Of a DNA stretch of 64,000 nucleotides, positions 49,783 to 58,054 are shown one piece after another. The DNA is taken from assembly GCF_017874715.1 (NCBI RefSeq), contig NZ_JAGGLR010000006.1:406114-470113 (forward strand), written 5' to 3'. Position numbers and translations under genes: made by a program. Origin of the DNA: Streptomyces iranensis (GTDB lineage: Bacteria > Actinomycetota > Actinomycetes > Streptomycetales > Streptomycetaceae). Under the pieces are notes generated by a model, which saw nothing but the letters and a program-made list of their open reading frames with translations, did no database searches and had not been told where the DNA came from. Numbering within the stretch: position 1 is the stretch's first letter; each line of letters opens with the position of its first letter.

Positions 49783-49802
49783 GCATCGATGAGTACCGAA
49801 AC

Positions 49803-49843
49803 ACGACGAAGGGCCCCGCCGTGGTGGCGGGGCCCTTCGTCGT
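49803..49843. terminator. 18-bp stem terminator between the DUF6879 gene and ssrA
   Basis: The arms at 49803-49820 and 49826-49843 are perfectly complementary (ACGACGAAGGGCCCCGCC pairing), with a GTGGT loop. It serves the plus-strand gene and the minus-strand tmRNA. Confidence 0.88.
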
Positions 49844-49856
49844 ACATGGGATGAGT

Positions 49857-50223
49857 GGAGATGGCGGGAATCGAACCCGCGTCCAACGGTGCGGAATCAG
49901 GGCTTCTCCGAGCGCAGTCCACTGTGATTTTCTCGGCCCCGGAGATCACGCGGACAAGTCTCCGACGGGCTCAGTCACTGTTTGATTTCCCACTACACCC
50001 CGTGACCGGGTCTAGTGGTTTAGTTCCCTAGTCGATGCCAGGATCCGGGTCGGGAACAGCCCCGGGCTGACACTTCGCAAAGTCGCTACTTAGGCAGCGA
50101 GGGCGAAGGAATCGCGCTTGGTGTTGGCGATTATTGGTTGCGACATATGGTTAACGAGATCATTGCCGCTTCCTCGGCTCGCTTCCCCTGCTTCGACAGC
50201 CGCTGTCGAAACCGATCATCCCC
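49857..50223 (-). ncRNA. ssrA: Transfer-messenger RNA (tmRNA)
   Basis: On the minus strand the 5' end reads GGGGATGATCGGTTTCGACAG. The 3' end contains the T-arm GCGGGTTCGATTCCCGCC and acceptor CATCTCC, which pairs with GGGGATG. The tag reading frame runs from 50128 down to 50090: resume codon GCC, peptide ANTKRDSFALAA, then TAA. It rescues ribosomes stalled on broken messages and tags the product for proteolysis. Its protein partner SmpB is encoded just upstream. The 3' CCA is probably added after transcription. The end coordinates are good to a few bases. Confidence 0.95.
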
Positions 50224-50357
50224 ATGTGCACTCTGTTCAATTAGGTACTGCTTCAAGGGTGGTGCCACGCCCTCGGTGGGGCGCACAGCCATCATAGGTG
50301 AACAACGCGCGACGGGGCCACATCATTCCCACCGCCCGTGGTGCGCCTTCCGGCTGG

Positions 50358-50837
50358 TCAGGCGCGCTCGCGGCGGCGGGCCGCCGAGATCGCCCGGTCG
50401 GTCTCGCGGCGGTCCTGCTTCTCGCGGAGGGTCTGGCGCTTGTCGTACTCCTTCTTGCCCTTGGCCAGCGCGACCTCGACCTTGGCCCGGCCGTCCTTGA
50501 AGTACAGGGCCAGCGGCACCAGAGTGTGGCCGGTCTCCTGGGTCTTGCCGGTCAGCTTGTCGATCTCCGCCCGGTGCAGCAGCAGCTTGCGCCGGCGGCG
50601 TGCCGAGTGGTTGGTCCAGGTGCCCTGGCTGTACTCGGGGATGTGCACGTTGTGCAGCCATGCCTCGCCGCCGTCGAGCTGCGCGAAGCCGTCCGCGAGC
50701 GAGGCGCGCCCCTGGCGGAGCGACTTCACCTCGGTCCCGGTCAGCACCAGACCGCACTCGTAGGTGTCCAGGATGTGATAGTCGTGCCGCGCCTTCTTGT
50801 TCTGCGCGATCAGCTTGCGACCCGTCTCTTTAGCCAT
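50358..50837 (-). CDS. smpB: SsrA-binding protein SmpB
   Basis: A 159-residue protein. OB-fold core with [63 protein letters not shown] and [23 protein letters not shown], and the basic C-terminal helix [20 protein letters not shown] that enters the mRNA channel. It delivers tmRNA to stalled ribosomes. The ssrA gene follows 134 bp downstream on the same strand. Upstream, the protease gene ends 18 bp away, so ftsE-ftsX-protease-smpB may be one transcript. Confidence 0.97.
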   Translation of the reverse strand: MAKETGRKLIAQNKKARHDYHILDTYECGLVLTGTEVKSLRQGRASLADGFAQLDGGEAWLHNVHIPEYSQGTWTNHSARRRRKLLLHRAEIDKLTGKTQETGHTLVPLALYFKDGRAKVEVALAKGKKEYDKRQTLREKQDRRETDRAISAARRRERA

Positions 50838-50855
50838 GGTCAGGCCATTCTCGCA

Positions 50856-52067
50856 CTAGGACCCGCTCCCGAGGCCACTCAATACCGTGCGCGCCCGCGC
50901 CTCCGCGGACGGGCCGTCGTCGCCCTTGACCGTCAGGTCCGGATCGATACCCTCGCCGTCGACGTTACGCCCGGCCGGGGTCCGGTAGTGGCCGACGGTG
51001 AGCTCGGCGACCGAGCCGTCGGGGAGTTCGCTCGGCATCTGGACCGAGCCCTTGCCGAAGGTCCGGGAGCCCACGACGACGGCGCGGCCGCGGTCCTGGA
51101 GGGCGCCGGTGAGCAGTTCGGCGGCGCTCATGGTGCCGCCGTCGACCAGCACCACCAGCGGGCTGTCGGTGTCGCCGCCCGGTCGCGCGTCGAGTACTCG
51201 CTGGTCGCCGCGGACGTCGTAGGTGGCGACCAGGCCACCGTCGAGGAAGGAGGAGGCGGCGGTGACGGCCTCGGAGACCAGCCCGCCGGAGTTGCCCCGC
51301 AGATCGAGCAGGACGCCGTCGCCCCGGGGGATGGAGCGCATCGCGCGCCGGATCCGCTCTCCGGTGCCCTTGGTGAACGAGTCGACCTTGATCCGGACGG
51401 CGCCGGGTCTGTGGTCGTCGTAGCCGCTGAGCCGGTCGACGGTCACCGGGTCCGTGGTCAGCCGGGCCCGGCGGAGCTCTTGCGTCCATTCGTGGCCGCC
51501 GCGCCGCAGCCCGAGCTTCACCCGGGTGCCCGGGGAGCCGTCGGCGGGGCCGCGCAGCAGGGCGACGACCTCGGTGACTGGCCGCCCGGTCACGATCTTG
51601 TGGTCGACCGTGCGCAGTCGGTCACCGGCCCGGACCCCGGCCTTCTGGGCGGGGCTGCCGGGCTCGACGCGCTCCACCGCGATCCGCCCCTGGGCGTCCC
51701 GGCGGGCGGAGATCCCGACGCCGACGTAGGCGCCGTCGAGGGTCTGGCGGTAGCCCTCGTACTCACGGGCGCTGTAGACCGCGCCCCACCGGTCTCCGCT
51801 GCGGCTCACCACCTCACGGGCGGCCTTGGAACCGGACTTCCCGTCCTCCTGGGCCTGGGCCGCGGCCGCCTTGACCTGGTCGCTCTCGACCGCGCCGAGG
51901 TACGCGCGGGCCGGTATCCGGGCGGCTTGGGGGTCCTGGCGCGATCCGGGCTCGGCGCCCCAGGAACCGACGGCCGCCCCGGTGGCGAGCACGCCGGCGA
52001 AGACCAATGTCAGGGCGGCCCCGCGGCGAATGCGGCGGGGATGGACGAACAAACACGGGCCCGACAT
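50856..52067 (-). CDS. S41 family C-terminal processing peptidase with PDZ domain
   Basis: A 403-residue protein from ATG 52067 (MSGPCLFVHPRRIRRGAALTLVFAGVLATGAAVG), whose N-terminal helix is a signal anchor; an upstream extension to 52139 overlaps ftsX and is unlikely. PDZ domain at about residues 110-200 (YVGVGISARRDAQGRIAVERVEPGSPAQKAGVRAGDRL). The catalytic domain has DLRGNSGGLVSEAV, nucleophile Ser in DGGTMSAAELLTGAL, and Lys in SRTFGKGSVQ. It should cleave C-terminal tails of exported proteins. It lies in the ftsEX-smpB cluster, conserved in Streptomyces. Confidence 0.92.
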   Translation of the reverse strand: MSGPCLFVHPRRIRRGAALTLVFAGVLATGAAVGSWGAEPGSRQDPQAARIPARAYLGAVESDQVKAAAAQAQEDGKSGSKAAREVVSRSGDRWGAVYSAREYEGYRQTLDGAYVGVGISARRDAQGRIAVERVEPGSPAQKAGVRAGDRLRTVDHKIVTGRPVTEVVALLRGPADGSPGTRVKLGLRRGGHEWTQELRRARLTTDPVTVDRLSGYDDHRPGAVRIKVDSFTKGTGERIRRAMRSIPRGDGVLLDLRGNSGGLVSEAVTAASSFLDGGLVATYDVRGDQRVLDARPGGDTDSPLVVLVDGGTMSAAELLTGALQDRGRAVVVGSRTFGKGSVQMPSELPDGSVAELTVGHYRTPAGRNVDGEGIDPDLTVKGDDGPSAEARARTVLSGLGSGS

Positions 52068-52135
52068 GCCGGTGAGTGTAGGGCACCAACAGGCGCCGTA
52101 CCGGGGCTTGTCCGGTACGGCGCCGTAGGCGAATG

Positions 52136-53047
52136 TCACACCTTGAGGTACTTGCGGAGCGCAAAGAACGCCGCGAGAGCGGGCATGAGCAGGCCAATCG
52201 CCAGCACCAGTGGCAGCTTCGCCAGCACCGCGTCCCAGCCGATGAAGTTGATCACATCGATCTTGTCCACCAGCCAGTTGTTGACCAGGAAGTACTGCCC
52301 GCTCACCAGCAGTACACAGGCGAAGCCCGCGCCCAGCAGCCCCGCGATGGCGGCCTCCATGATGAACGGCATCTGGATGTAGAAGCTGGACGCGCCGACC
52401 AGTCGCATGATCCCGGTTTCCCGGCGGCGGCTGAACGCCGACACCCGCACCGTGTTGACGATCAGCATCAGTGCGACGATCAGCATCAGCGTCATCACGC
52501 CGAGCGCCGCGAAGTTCATGCCGTTTAGGAGATTGAACAAGTCGTCGACCAGGGCCTTTTGGTCCTGGACCTCCTGCACTCCGGGCCGGGCGGCGAATGC
52601 CGTGGAGATGACGTCATAGCGCTCGGGGTCCTTCAGCTTGATGCGGAAGGACTCCTGCATCTGGTCCGGGGTCAGGGAGTCGGCCAGCGGCGAGTCGCCG
52701 AACTGCTCCTTGTAGTGCTTGTACGCCTCCTCACTGGTCTCGAAGTGCACCGACTCGACGATGTTCATCTGCTTGAGCTCGGACTCGATCTCCTGCTTCT
52801 GCGCCTCGGTGACCGCGCCCTTGGCGCAGTTGGCCGAGGTCTCCTTGTCATTCTTATTGCAGAGGAAGATCGAGACGTTGACCTTGTCGTACCAGTAGCC
52901 CTTCATCGTGCTCACCTGCTCGCGCATGAGCAGGGACCCGCCGAACAGGGCGAGCGAGAGGGCCACGGAGACGATGACCGCGAAAGTCATCGTGAGATTG
53001 CGGCGGAGACCGACGCCGATCTCCGACAGGACGAACTGGGCGCGCAT
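52136..53047 (-). CDS. ftsX: Cell-division ABC transporter membrane subunit FtsX
   Basis: A 303-residue protein with AAAGGAC before ATG 53047. Short cytoplasmic start (MRAQFVLSEIGVGLRRNL), membrane segment 1, a large extracytoplasmic loop of about 125 residues (SNKNDKETSANCAKGAVTEAQKQEIESELKQMNIVES...), then three membrane segments with the FtsX motif RRETGIMRLVGASSFYIQMPFIMEA. With FtsE it controls peptidoglycan hydrolases at division or growth sites. It follows ftsE by 9 bp. Confidence 0.96.
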   Translation of the reverse strand: MRAQFVLSEIGVGLRRNLTMTFAVIVSVALSLALFGGSLLMREQVSTMKGYWYDKVNVSIFLCNKNDKETSANCAKGAVTEAQKQEIESELKQMNIVESVHFETSEEAYKHYKEQFGDSPLADSLTPDQMQESFRIKLKDPERYDVISTAFAARPGVQEVQDQKALVDDLFNLLNGMNFAALGVMTLMLIVALMLIVNTVRVSAFSRRRETGIMRLVGASSFYIQMPFIMEAAIAGLLGAGFACVLLVSGQYFLVNNWLVDKIDVINFIGWDAVLAKLPLVLAIGLLMPALAAFFALRKYLKV

Positions 53048-53056
53048 GGCGTCCTT

Positions 53057-53746
53057 TCAGTGCTGGTAGCCGTAGACGCCGCGGGACTGGTCGCGGACGA
53101 GGCGGCCCTTCTCAAGTTCGATCACGCGCTTGCGCATCTGGTCCACGATCTGCTGGTCGTGCGTGGCCATGACGACGGTGGTGCCGGTCCGGTTGATCCG
53201 GTCCAGCAGCTTCATGATGCCGACGGAGGTCTGGGGGTCCAGGTTTCCCGTCGGCTCGTCGGCGATCAGCAGCATCGGACGGTTGACGAACGCGCGGGCG
53301 ATGGCCACCCGCTGCTGTTCACCACCGGAGAGCTCGCCGGGCATACGTTCGTCCTTGCCGCCCAGCCCCACGAGATCGAGCACCTCGGGAACGGTTTTCC
53401 GAATGGCGCCGCGCGGCTTGCCGATCACCTCGAGCGCGAAGGCGACATTCTCCCCGACCGTCTTGTTGGGGAGCAGCCGGAAATCCTGGAAGACGGTCCC
53501 CAACTGGCGGCGCATCTGCGGCACCTTCCAGTTGGACAGCCGCGCGAGATCCTTCCCCAGCACATGGACCGCGCCATGGCTGGCGCGCTCCTCGCGGAGC
53601 AGCAGCCGGAGGAAAGTGGATTTTCCCGACCCCGAGGAGCCCACCAGGAAGACGAACTCGCCCTTCTCGATCTCGAGCGAGACATCCCGAAGTGCGGGAC
53701 GGTTCTGCTTGGGGTAGGTCTTGGATACGTTGTCGAATCGGATCAC
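53057..53746 (-). CDS. ftsE: Cell-division ATP-binding protein FtsE
   Basis: A 229-residue ABC ATPase started at GTG 53746 ([24 protein letters not shown]); the frame reaches 53833 but the added part has no homology. Walker [11 protein letters not shown]-loop [15 protein letters not shown], signature [16 protein letters not shown], Walker [14 protein letters not shown]-loop THD. It energises FtsX. First gene of the ftsE-ftsX-protease-smpB string. Confidence 0.97.
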   Translation of the reverse strand: MIRFDNVSKTYPKQNRPALRDVSLEIEKGEFVFLVGSSGSGKSTFLRLLLREERASHGAVHVLGKDLARLSNWKVPQMRRQLGTVFQDFRLLPNKTVGENVAFALEVIGKPRGAIRKTVPEVLDLVGLGGKDERMPGELSGGEQQRVAIARAFVNRPMLLIADEPTGNLDPQTSVGIMKLLDRINRTGTTVVMATHDQQIVDQMRKRVIELEKGRLVRDQSRGVYGYQH

Positions 53747-54075
53747 TGGAGCACCACGGTGACCTGGGTAGCGGTACGGGCTGCAGCCGAAGCGGCTCCC
53801 GTCGGTGAGCGTGACCATACGCGAAGCGCGCATGGGCGCGCAGTCCGCCGTCCGGCGTGGGTGGGTTTCTTCACTGCACTATTGGGGTCAAACGGTTGAC
53901 AAGCCGCCTGTCGGGGCGGCCGAAACGGCCACGAAACCGGTACGGATGCGGCACGGAATCGTGCGGGGCGCGCCGAACCGGACGGAAGCTGGCACAGTGG
54001 AAGGGGAACGAACCCATTTCCCTGAGCGTTGGCCCCGTGTCTACTGCGGCACCGCCGCGCGGGAGGAGAAAGCGC
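53747..54075. other. Divergent intergenic region between ftsE and the zinc-ribbon gene
   Basis: A 329-bp region with the promoters of ftsE (minus) and the small membrane protein (plus). A TTGACA lies at 53896-53901 without a convincing partner -10. No gene seen. Confidence 0.4.
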
Positions 54076-54270
54076 ATGACGTACGACAGGCTCGTCTGCG
54101 CCAACTGCGCGAGCCCCGTCAGCGAGGGCCGCTGCCCGGTGTGCCGGGCCAGCAGGGAGCGCCTCCAGCAGGAGGGCATGTTCGGCGGGCTGACCCCGGC
54201 CGCGCTGATAGCGCTGCTGGTGGCGCTCATCGCGGTGGCGGTGCTCGCGCATGAGATGGCGACGGCGTAG
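54076..54270 (+). CDS. Small zinc-ribbon membrane protein
   Basis: A 64-residue protein with GGAGGAGAA 6 bp before ATG 54076. N-terminal zinc ribbon CANC...CPVC (LVCANCASPVSEGRCPVCRAS), a charged helix, then one membrane segment (PAALIALLVALIAVAVLAHEMA). Probably anchored with the ribbon in the cytoplasm. Such small proteins are conserved near ftsEX/prfB in Streptomyces, as I recall. Function unknown. It is convergent with the surface-protein gene, separated by a strong hairpin. Confidence 0.82.
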   Translation: MTYDRLVCANCASPVSEGRCPVCRASRERLQQEGMFGGLTPAALIALLVALIAVAVLAHEMATA

Positions 54271-54337
54271 CGGAGCGTTACGAGGCGATACGCCGGATAT
54301 GGCACCCCTGAACGCACCAGGGGGCCGATAAACGCAC

Positions 54338-54373
54338 AAGGGGCCCGGAGCGCTGCAGCGCTCCGGGCCCCTT
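54338..54373. terminator. 16-bp perfect-stem bidirectional terminator
   Basis: AAGGGGCCCGGAGCGC and GCGCTCCGGGCCCCTT flank a TGCA loop. The AA/TT ends give a short U run in either direction. Confidence 0.92.
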
Positions 54374-54393
54374 ACCGTGCGTGAGGCGCGCGA

Positions 54394-55056
54394 TCAGGCC
54401 ACGTTGTTGCGGTTCACCAGACGCGGCACAAAGCGGAAGCCGATACCACCGGCGATCATCGTCGCGGCGCCGACCAGCAGGAACGTGGTCTCGGAAGCAC
54501 CGGTCTCGGCCAGCTGCTCCTTGGCCTTGCCCTGCTCCACCGGCTTGGAGCCGACATTGTCGGTGCCGGTGTTGTCGTCGCAGTTGGTGCTGTCGAGGTC
54601 CACCGTGCAGGTGCTGTCGTCGCCACCGCCGCCACCCTGGCCGGGCGAGCTCGGCTCGGCGGTCGGGCCGTCGGTGGGCTCGTCGGTCGGCTCGCCGGTC
54701 GGCGGCTGAGTGGGCTCATCCGTCGGCGGCTGGGTCGGCTCGTCCGTGGGCGGCTGAGTGGGCTCGTCCGTCGGCGGCTGAGTCGGGTCCTCGGTCGGCG
54801 GCTGAGTCGGCTCAGTCGGGATCGAGGTCGGGTCGTCGGGCGGCGTCGGCTCGTCGGTCGGGTCGTCCTTGCCGTTGCCGATGCCGACGCCGACGTCCAG
54901 ACCCTTCTCGTCCGCGTTCGCGGAAACGTTCACGCCACCGATACCGACATCGACACCAACGGCCGATGCGGCGCCGGCGGCGGTGAGCGAGGCGCCGGCG
55001 GCGATCACCGCACCGGCGGCTATTCGCGCCACGCGCAGCCGCGTCTTCTTCGTCAT
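54394..55056 (-). CDS. Sortase-type cell-wall-anchored protein with Pro/Thr repeats
   Basis: A 220-residue protein from ATG 55056 (MTKKTRLRVARIAAGAVIAAGASLTAAGAASA), a classic signal peptide. A short Gly/Val domain (VGVDVGIGGVNVSANADEKG) precedes about 55 residues of TQPPTDEP repeats, an acidic Cys-containing linker, and then the LAETG motif, a hydrophobic helix and a RLVNRN tail. LAxTG is the class E sortase signal used for Streptomyces chaplins and other wall proteins (established knowledge). It is probably displayed on the surface with the repeat as a wall-spanning stalk. Two cysteines in CTVDLDSTNC may form a disulphide. Confidence 0.86.
   Translation of the reverse strand: MTKKTRLRVARIAAGAVIAAGASLTAAGAASAVGVDVGIGGVNVSANADEKGLDVGVGIGNGKDDPTDEPTPPDDPTSIPTEPTQPPTEDPTQPPTDEPTQPPTDEPTQPPTDEPTQPPTGEPTDEPTDGPTAEPSSPGQGGGGGDDSTCTVDLDSTNCDDNTGTDNVGSKPVEQGKAKEQLAETGASETTFLLVGAATMIAGGIGFRFVPRLVNRNNVA
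54680..54860 (-). repeat. In-frame TQPPTDEP coding repeats
   Basis: About 24-bp units (seen on plus as CGGCGGCTGAGTGGGCTCGTC and close variants) recur at least five times in the surface-protein gene. Third-position differences between copies show that they are not all recent duplicates. Confidence 0.8.
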
Positions 55057-55350
55057 CTGCCTGCTACCCCCAGTAGCTGTACTCGTCAATGGAGCAGCTA
55101 TGCACGGGGCAACGGCTCGGGGTGTCTCAGACTCCGCGGCCCGCTATCCCTCTGAGGCGGTCCGCCGGCCCCCGTGCAACACGCGCCCCAGTCATACGCA
55201 TGCCGCGCGTCAGCCTTCCCAGTTTTCAAACCACCGTCAAGGCCATTGCACGCGAGATGTCCGCTATGGAAGTGCTTGCCGGATGCATGGGTACACGACT
55301 GTGACCAAAAACGCGGCGCACGCGGCCCGTTGGGACGACGAGCGGGAAGG
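55057..55350. other. Intergenic region upstream of the surface-protein gene
   Basis: A 294-bp gap with the promoter of the sortase-substrate gene and the 3' flank of prfB. No gene, RNA or strong hairpin recognised. Confidence 0.4.
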
Positions 55351-56463
55351 TTACTTCCCCTGCTCCTGCTGCTTGCGCCAGCGGATCCCCGCTTCGAGGA
55401 AACCGTCCAGCTCACCGTCGAGCACGGCCTGCGGATTGCCGACCTCGAATTCGGTGCGCAGATCCTTGACCATCTGGTACGGGTGCAGGACGTACGAACG
55501 CATCTGGTTGCCCCAGGAATTGCCGCCGTCGCCCTTGAGCGCGTCCATCTTGGCCTGCTCCTCCTGGCGGCGCCGCTCGAGCAGCTTGGCCTGGAGGACG
55601 TTCATCGCGGTGGCCTTGTTCTGGATCTGCGAGCGCTCGTTCTGACACGAGACGACGATGCCGGTGGGGATGTGGGTCAACCGCACCGCGGAGTCGGTGG
55701 TGTTGACGCCCTGGCCGCCGGGGCCGGAGGAGCGGTAGACATCCACGCGCAGCTCGGACTCGTCGATCTCGATGTGGTCGGTCTGCTCGACGACCGGCAG
55801 CACCTCGACGCCCGCGAAGGAGGTCTGGCGGCGGCCCTGGTTGTCGAACGGCGAGATCCGCACCAGGCGGTGAGTGCCCTGCTCGACCGAGAGCGTCCCG
55901 TAGGCGTACGGGATCTGCACGGCGAAGGTGGTCGACTTGATGCCCGCCTCCTCCGCGTACGACGTCTCATAGATCTCGGTCTTGTAGCCGTGGCGCTCGG
56001 CCCAGCGCAGATACATCCGCTGGAGCTGCTCGGCGAAGTCGGCGGCGTCCACCCCGCCCGCCTCGGCGCGGATGTTCACGACCGCCTCACGGGCGTCGTA
56101 CTCGCCGGACAGGAGGGTGCGCACCTCCATCTCGTCGACCGCCTTGCGGACGGCCTCCAGCTCGGCCTCGGCCTCGGCGCGGGCGTCGTCGTCGCCCTCG
56201 TCGGCGGCGAGCTCGAACAGCACCTCGAGATCGTCGATCCGGCCGCGCAGCTCCTCGGCCCGGCGCAGGTGCCCCTGGAGATAGGAGAGCTTGCTGGTGA
56301 CCTTCTGCGCGTTCTCCGGGTCGTCCCACAGGGACGGGGCCGCCGCCTGCTCCTCGAGCACGGCGATGTCGGCCCTCATCCTGTCGAGGTCCAGGACGGC
56401 CTCGATCGACCCCATGGTCGAGGAGAGGGACTTCAGCTCTTCGGATACATCGACGACTGCCAC
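55351..56463 (-). CDS. prfB: Peptide chain release factor 2
   Basis: A 370-residue factor from GTG 56463. Coiled N-terminal domain, the RF2 stop-recognition loop [16 protein letters not shown] with the SPF tripeptide (reads UGA/UAA), and the catalytic [10 protein letters not shown] with the GGQ methylation site. Read as one continuous frame, without the programmed frameshift found in E. coli prfB, as is usual in Actinobacteria. It is followed on the same strand by the surface-protein gene and preceded by the pkaB-like kinase with a 40-bp gap. Confidence 0.97.
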   Translation of the reverse strand: MAVVDVSEELKSLSSTMGSIEAVLDLDRMRADIAVLEEQAAAPSLWDDPENAQKVTSKLSYLQGHLRRAEELRGRIDDLEVLFELAADEGDDDARAEAEAELEAVRKAVDEMEVRTLLSGEYDAREAVVNIRAEAGGVDAADFAEQLQRMYLRWAERHGYKTEIYETSYAEEAGIKSTTFAVQIPYAYGTLSVEQGTHRLVRISPFDNQGRRQTSFAGVEVLPVVEQTDHIEIDESELRVDVYRSSGPGGQGVNTTDSAVRLTHIPTGIVVSCQNERSQIQNKATAMNVLQAKLLERRRQEEQAKMDALKGDGGNSWGNQMRSYVLHPYQMVKDLRTEFEVGNPQAVLDGELDGFLEAGIRWRKQQEQGK

Positions 56464-56503
56464 GGGACCAGCGTAACCGCTGCGGAAGACTGACCGTCCC
56501 CGG

Positions 56504-57844
56504 TCATGGCGTACCGGGGTCCTGGGAGGCGGAGTGCTCGCCGCCCTTGGGCGGATCGCCGCCGTCGTCGCCGCTCGCCGCCAGCCATCCGCCGAGCCCC
56601 ACGGCGACCAGCGCGGCCAGGGTGACCGCGGCCACCTTCAGCCGACGGCGGCGCAGCGCGCCCGCGACCGCGGGGTTGCGGGCCGAGCCCGCCCGGCGCT
56701 GGCCGTGCACCCGGGGGGCGCGCGCGGTGCCGTGGGCGCCGCCCGCGAGCTCGTCCGCGCTGGGCACCCGCATGCTGGTGTGGGTCTCCCGGCTGGAGTC
56801 CGGCACCGCGCCCGGGACCAGCGGCACCGCGCCGCGCCGCCGCGGGGGCGTATGCGGCGCGGGCCCGGAGGCGGGGACGGAGACGCCGCGGTGCGGAGTC
56901 TCGGCCTCCGCACCCTCCCGCTCGCCGCCCTCCTGCTGCTCATCGGGCTCGTCGATGTCCAGCGGCGGGTATCCGGCCAGGCCGGGCAGCAGCTCGCGCA
57001 GCCGGGCGGCCAGCTCGGAGGCGCGCAGCCGGGAGGCGGGCGCCTTGGCCAGGCACTGGAGGAGCAGCTGCCACAGCTCGTCGGGGATCCCGGGCAGCGG
57101 CGCCACGGTCTCGGTCACATGGCGGCGCAGGATCGCGCCCGGATGGCCACCGCCGAAGGGCGTGAAGCCGGCCAGCATCTCGTACAGGACCGTCGCCAGG
57201 GCGTAGACATCCACGCTGGCCCGGGGCGGCAGCCCCTCGACGATCTCGGGGGCGAGATAGTCCGGGGTGCCGATCACGCTGCGCGGGTTCGGCGAGCGGC
57301 CCTGGGAGGAAGCCCGGTCGCGGGCGGGCTGGGCGCGGATCGGGGTCGGCTCGTCGACCAGCCGGGCGATGCCGAAGTCGGTGAGCAGGGCGGGGTGCGC
57401 ACCGCCGGGGCCGAGCGGCCCCTGCATGTCCAGCAGCACGTTCTCCGGCTTGACGTCGCGGTGGACGACCCCGGCGGCGTGCGCGGCGGCCAGCGCGTCG
57501 GCGACGTCGGTCGCGATCGCGACGGCGGCCTCGGGGGCGAGCCTGCGCTCGCGGTCGAGGCGGGTACGCAGATCCGTACCGCGGATCAGGTCCATGACCA
57601 GCGCGAGGTCATTGCCGTCGACCACCAGGTCGCGCACCCCGACCACCCGGGGGTGGTCGAGGCCGAGCAGTGCGGTGCGCTCCTGGACGAAGCGCTCCAC
57701 GAGCTCCTGGTCGGAGGAGAGGTCCTCACGCAGGAGCTTGATGGCGACGGGTCCCTCGGGCCCGTCGCCCAGCCACACCGCGCCGGCGCTGCCGCGCCCC
57801 AGGAGCTGATGCGCGGTGTACCGACTGCCGATCTTCCGTGACAA
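56504..57844 (-). CDS. pkaB: Membrane-anchored Ser/Thr protein kinase (PkaB-like)
   Basis: A 446-residue Hanks-type kinase from TTG 57844. Gly-rich loop [13 protein letters not shown], Lys in VAIKLL, catalytic loop [16 protein letters not shown] in [13 protein letters not shown]-like [10 protein letters not shown]. The kinase domain ends near residue 275. A Pro/Arg-rich linker follows and a single membrane helix ([21 protein letters not shown]) close to the C-terminus, leaving about 20 residues outside. It lacks PASTA repeats. Paired with the next kinase; the pair matches pkaB/pkaA of S. coelicolor in place and size (recollection). Substrates unknown. Confidence 0.92.
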   Translation of the reverse strand: MSRKIGSRYTAHQLLGRGSAGAVWLGDGPEGPVAIKLLREDLSSDQELVERFVQERTALLGLDHPRVVGVRDLVVDGNDLALVMDLIRGTDLRTRLDRERRLAPEAAVAIATDVADALAAAHAAGVVHRDVKPENVLLDMQGPLGPGGAHPALLTDFGIARLVDEPTPIRAQPARDRASSQGRSPNPRSVIGTPDYLAPEIVEGLPPRASVDVYALATVLYEMLAGFTPFGGGHPGAILRRHVTETVAPLPGIPDELWQLLLQCLAKAPASRLRASELAARLRELLPGLAGYPPLDIDEPDEQQEGGEREGAEAETPHRGVSVPASGPAPHTPPRRRGAVPLVPGAVPDSSRETHTSMRVPSADELAGGAHGTARAPRVHGQRRAGSARNPAVAGALRRRRLKVAAVTLAALVAVGLGGWLAASGDDGGDPPKGGEHSASQDPGTP

Positions 57845-58054
57845 GACTGCTCCGAATCCTCACGAACAAGGGGGGCACGTTGGCGACAAAGCTACGCGGC
57901 TACTGGCGCGTTGGGGGCACCAGACAACGCCAACTGTCACTTCTGCGGCGGAAAACACCCTTCGGATGTCGACAAATCACCGGAGCGGGAGGTGCGGAGG
58001 CGGAGGTATGCGGAGGTATGGGGACGGATCAGCTGCTGGGCCCCAGGGGGCCGA

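Noticed and set aside
50224..50357. tmRNA promoter
   Set aside because: A promoter must lie here, but no -35/-10 pair at a correct distance from the GGGG start was convincing.
55351..56463. Programmed frameshift in prfB
   Set aside because: The gene reads through as one frame with no in-frame early stop.
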